DNA of 7,313 bases from an uncultured Dysgonomonas sp. Its GTDB lineage: Bacteria; Bacteroidota; Bacteroidia; Bacteroidales; Dysgonomonadaceae. Of the stretch, positions 6,328 to 7,313 are shown piece after piece. Where the stretch lies: NCBI GenBank assembly GCA_937875275.1, contig CALNCC010000163.1, positions 1 through 7,313 on the forward strand, read 5' to 3'. The notes beneath the pieces are model-generated. The model did not search any database. It was given only the letters and a program-made list of their open reading frames with translations, and was not told the origin of the DNA. Within the stretch, counting starts at the first letter, position 1. Each line of letters starts with the position of its first letter. The position numbers and the translations under genes were made by a program.

Positions 6328-6350
6328 TTACTCTATCAAGTTTAGAGTAA
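6328..6350. repeat. Perfect inverted repeat between murF and the glycosidase gene
   Basis: TTACTCTA and TAGAGTAA form an 8 base-pair stem around a 7-base loop in the 79-base gap. No T run follows on the plus strand, so it is not a convincing intrinsic terminator. It could be a weak terminator, an mRNA processing hairpin or an operator for the downstream gene. No clear promoter is visible in the gap, so read-through from murF is possible. Confidence 0.4.
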
Positions 6351-6370
6351 GAGACTTATAACCATACCAG

Positions 6371-7313
6371 ATGAAGAAAAACATACTGACCTTATTATTG
6401 CTTGTCCTTATCGGCAATCTTTGTGCCCAATCTCAATATGGAAGAGGATATCCCGAGAAAGAACCGGCAAACCTGTTTGACAAATTCGCCAAACCACCCA
6501 AAGGCTACGGCAATGTTCCTTTCTACTGGTGGCAAGGCGATTCGCTATCTAAAGACCGATTGAAGGCGCAATTAGAAATCCTTTCCGAAGCAGCAATAGA
6601 CGGCTTTGCGGTCAGTTATGCCCACACCGACCCACGAGTGGATACGGAAATGGCGAAGAACGGTTATGGCTTTGCCGGAAATACCGAGCCCGGAGCACCC
6701 AAAATATTCTCTGAAGAATGGTGGGATATTTGGAAATGGTATTCGGCAGAATGCGCAAAATATGGCTTCGGAGTGGGTATGGATGACTATACATTCGGCT
6801 GGCCCAATAACGGATATTTCCCCGATAAAATAAGAGATTCGGAAAAGATAAAAAATTATCAAGGGAATCTGAAAATAGATGTCATCGAAGTGGAATCGTC
6901 AGGTACGGTTGAACGAAAAGTTCCCGAACATTTCCTTTCGGCTGTGGCATGGCCCGGAGGCATCGATCTGAACAAGCATATCCAAAACGGTGTATTGACA
7001 TGGACGGCTCCTGCCGACCGTGGGTACAAGGTTTACATCATCGGCACCGGCACCGGTTTCGCCATTCATCCCGATCATGGGGATATGTTGGTTGACTCCT
7101 ATTTCAAAGATTTCGAAAAAAGACTGACCCCCGAAGAATTTCAAGGACAGAATTATTTTTTCCAAGATGAACTTACCTATCCGCTCACGATGCTAAGCTG
7201 GGCAGACGATTTCAGAGAAGAATTTCTTGCCCGAAAGAATTATGATATTATGCCCTATCTGCCGGCTCTCATTGACTACATAGGAGCAGAGACACCAAAG
7301 GTAAGACTTGATT
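6371..7313 (+). CDS. Secreted glycoside hydrolase, GH106 (alpha-L-rhamnosidase)-like, 3'-truncated
   Basis: An open frame from ATG 6371 runs off the right edge, with 314 residues visible. Residues 1-19 form a signal peptide (MKKN, then a Leu-rich core, likely cut after LCA before Gln20). The residues before Cys18 do not fit a lipobox, so it is probably periplasmic or exported by signal peptidase I, not a lipoprotein. The mature start has the pattern of large Bacteroidota GH106-type enzymes: an FAKPPKGYG segment (39-47), FYWWQGDSLSKDRLKAQLEIL (51-71) leading into the first barrel helix and AAIDGFAVSY (74-83), later FQDELTY (264-270; Glu267 is a plausible catalytic or metal-site acid), and a FREEFLARKNYDIMPYLPAL segment (281-300). 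GH106 enzymes are usually about 900-1,100 residues, so most of the protein lies outside. The family call rests on motif memory; another TIM-barrel family is possible. No SusC/SusD pair is visible in the window. Confidence 0.6.
   Translation, partial: MKKNILTLLLLVLIGNLCAQSQYGRGYPEKEPANLFDKFAKPPKGYGNVPFYWWQGDSLSKDRLKAQLEILSEAAIDGFAVSYAHTDPRVDTEMAKNGYGFAGNTEPGAPKIFSEEWWDIWKWYSAECAKYGFGVGMDDYTFGWPNNGYFPDKIRDSEKIKNYQGNLKIDVIEVESSGTVERKVPEHFLSAVAWPGGIDLNKHIQNGVLTWTAPADRGYKVYIIGTGTGFAIHPDHGDMLVDSYFKDFEKRLTPEEFQGQNYFFQDELTYPLTMLSWADDFREEFLARKNYDIMPYLPALIDYIGAETPKVRLD

Overview
The window looks like a chromosomal segment of a Bacteroidales-type member of the Bacteroidota. Genes lack Shine-Dalgarno sequences and have A-rich leaders. 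Two promoters fit the Bacteroidota form (TTTG-like box, 19-base spacer, TAnnTTTG-like box). Protein families are also typical of the group: a CPA2 antiporter with a long soluble tail, and a secreted GH106-like glycosidase. The genus cannot be fixed from sequence alone.

Layout: (1) 1-1998, plus strand, the 3' part of a CPA2 cation:proton antiporter whose start lies outside the window. (2) 2009-4838, minus strand, a sulfur amino-acid block read right to left: dyad, promoter, cysK (cysteine synthase), terminator, a second copy of the dyad, promoter, a roughly 260-base transcribed leader holding a 33-codon Cys/Met-containing ORF, metY (O-acetylhomoserine sulfhydrylase), terminator. (3) 5002-6291, plus strand, murF (peptidoglycan precursor ligase), divergent from cysK. 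(4) 6371-7313, plus strand, the 5' part of a secreted glycoside hydrolase resembling GH106 alpha-L-rhamnosidases. It runs off the right edge.

CysK and MetY both consume sulfide. CysK makes cysteine from O-acetylserine; MetY makes homocysteine, the methionine precursor, from O-acetylhomoserine. A terminator separates them and each has its own promoter, but both promoters are preceded by nearly the same 18-base inverted repeat (13 of 18 positions identical, all five differences transitions). This suggests one regulator controls both.

The most interesting region is 3391-3705. Just downstream of the predicted metY promoter is a small ORF (3635 to 3534, minus) with a Cys-Cys pair and a Met-Cys-stop ending. 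Its codons lie within RNA hairpins, and the segment carrying the first Cys codon can pair with either of two downstream segments. This has the look of a translation-sensing leader that responds to cysteine or methionine supply. The mechanism is an inference, and I know of no named precedent for this element.
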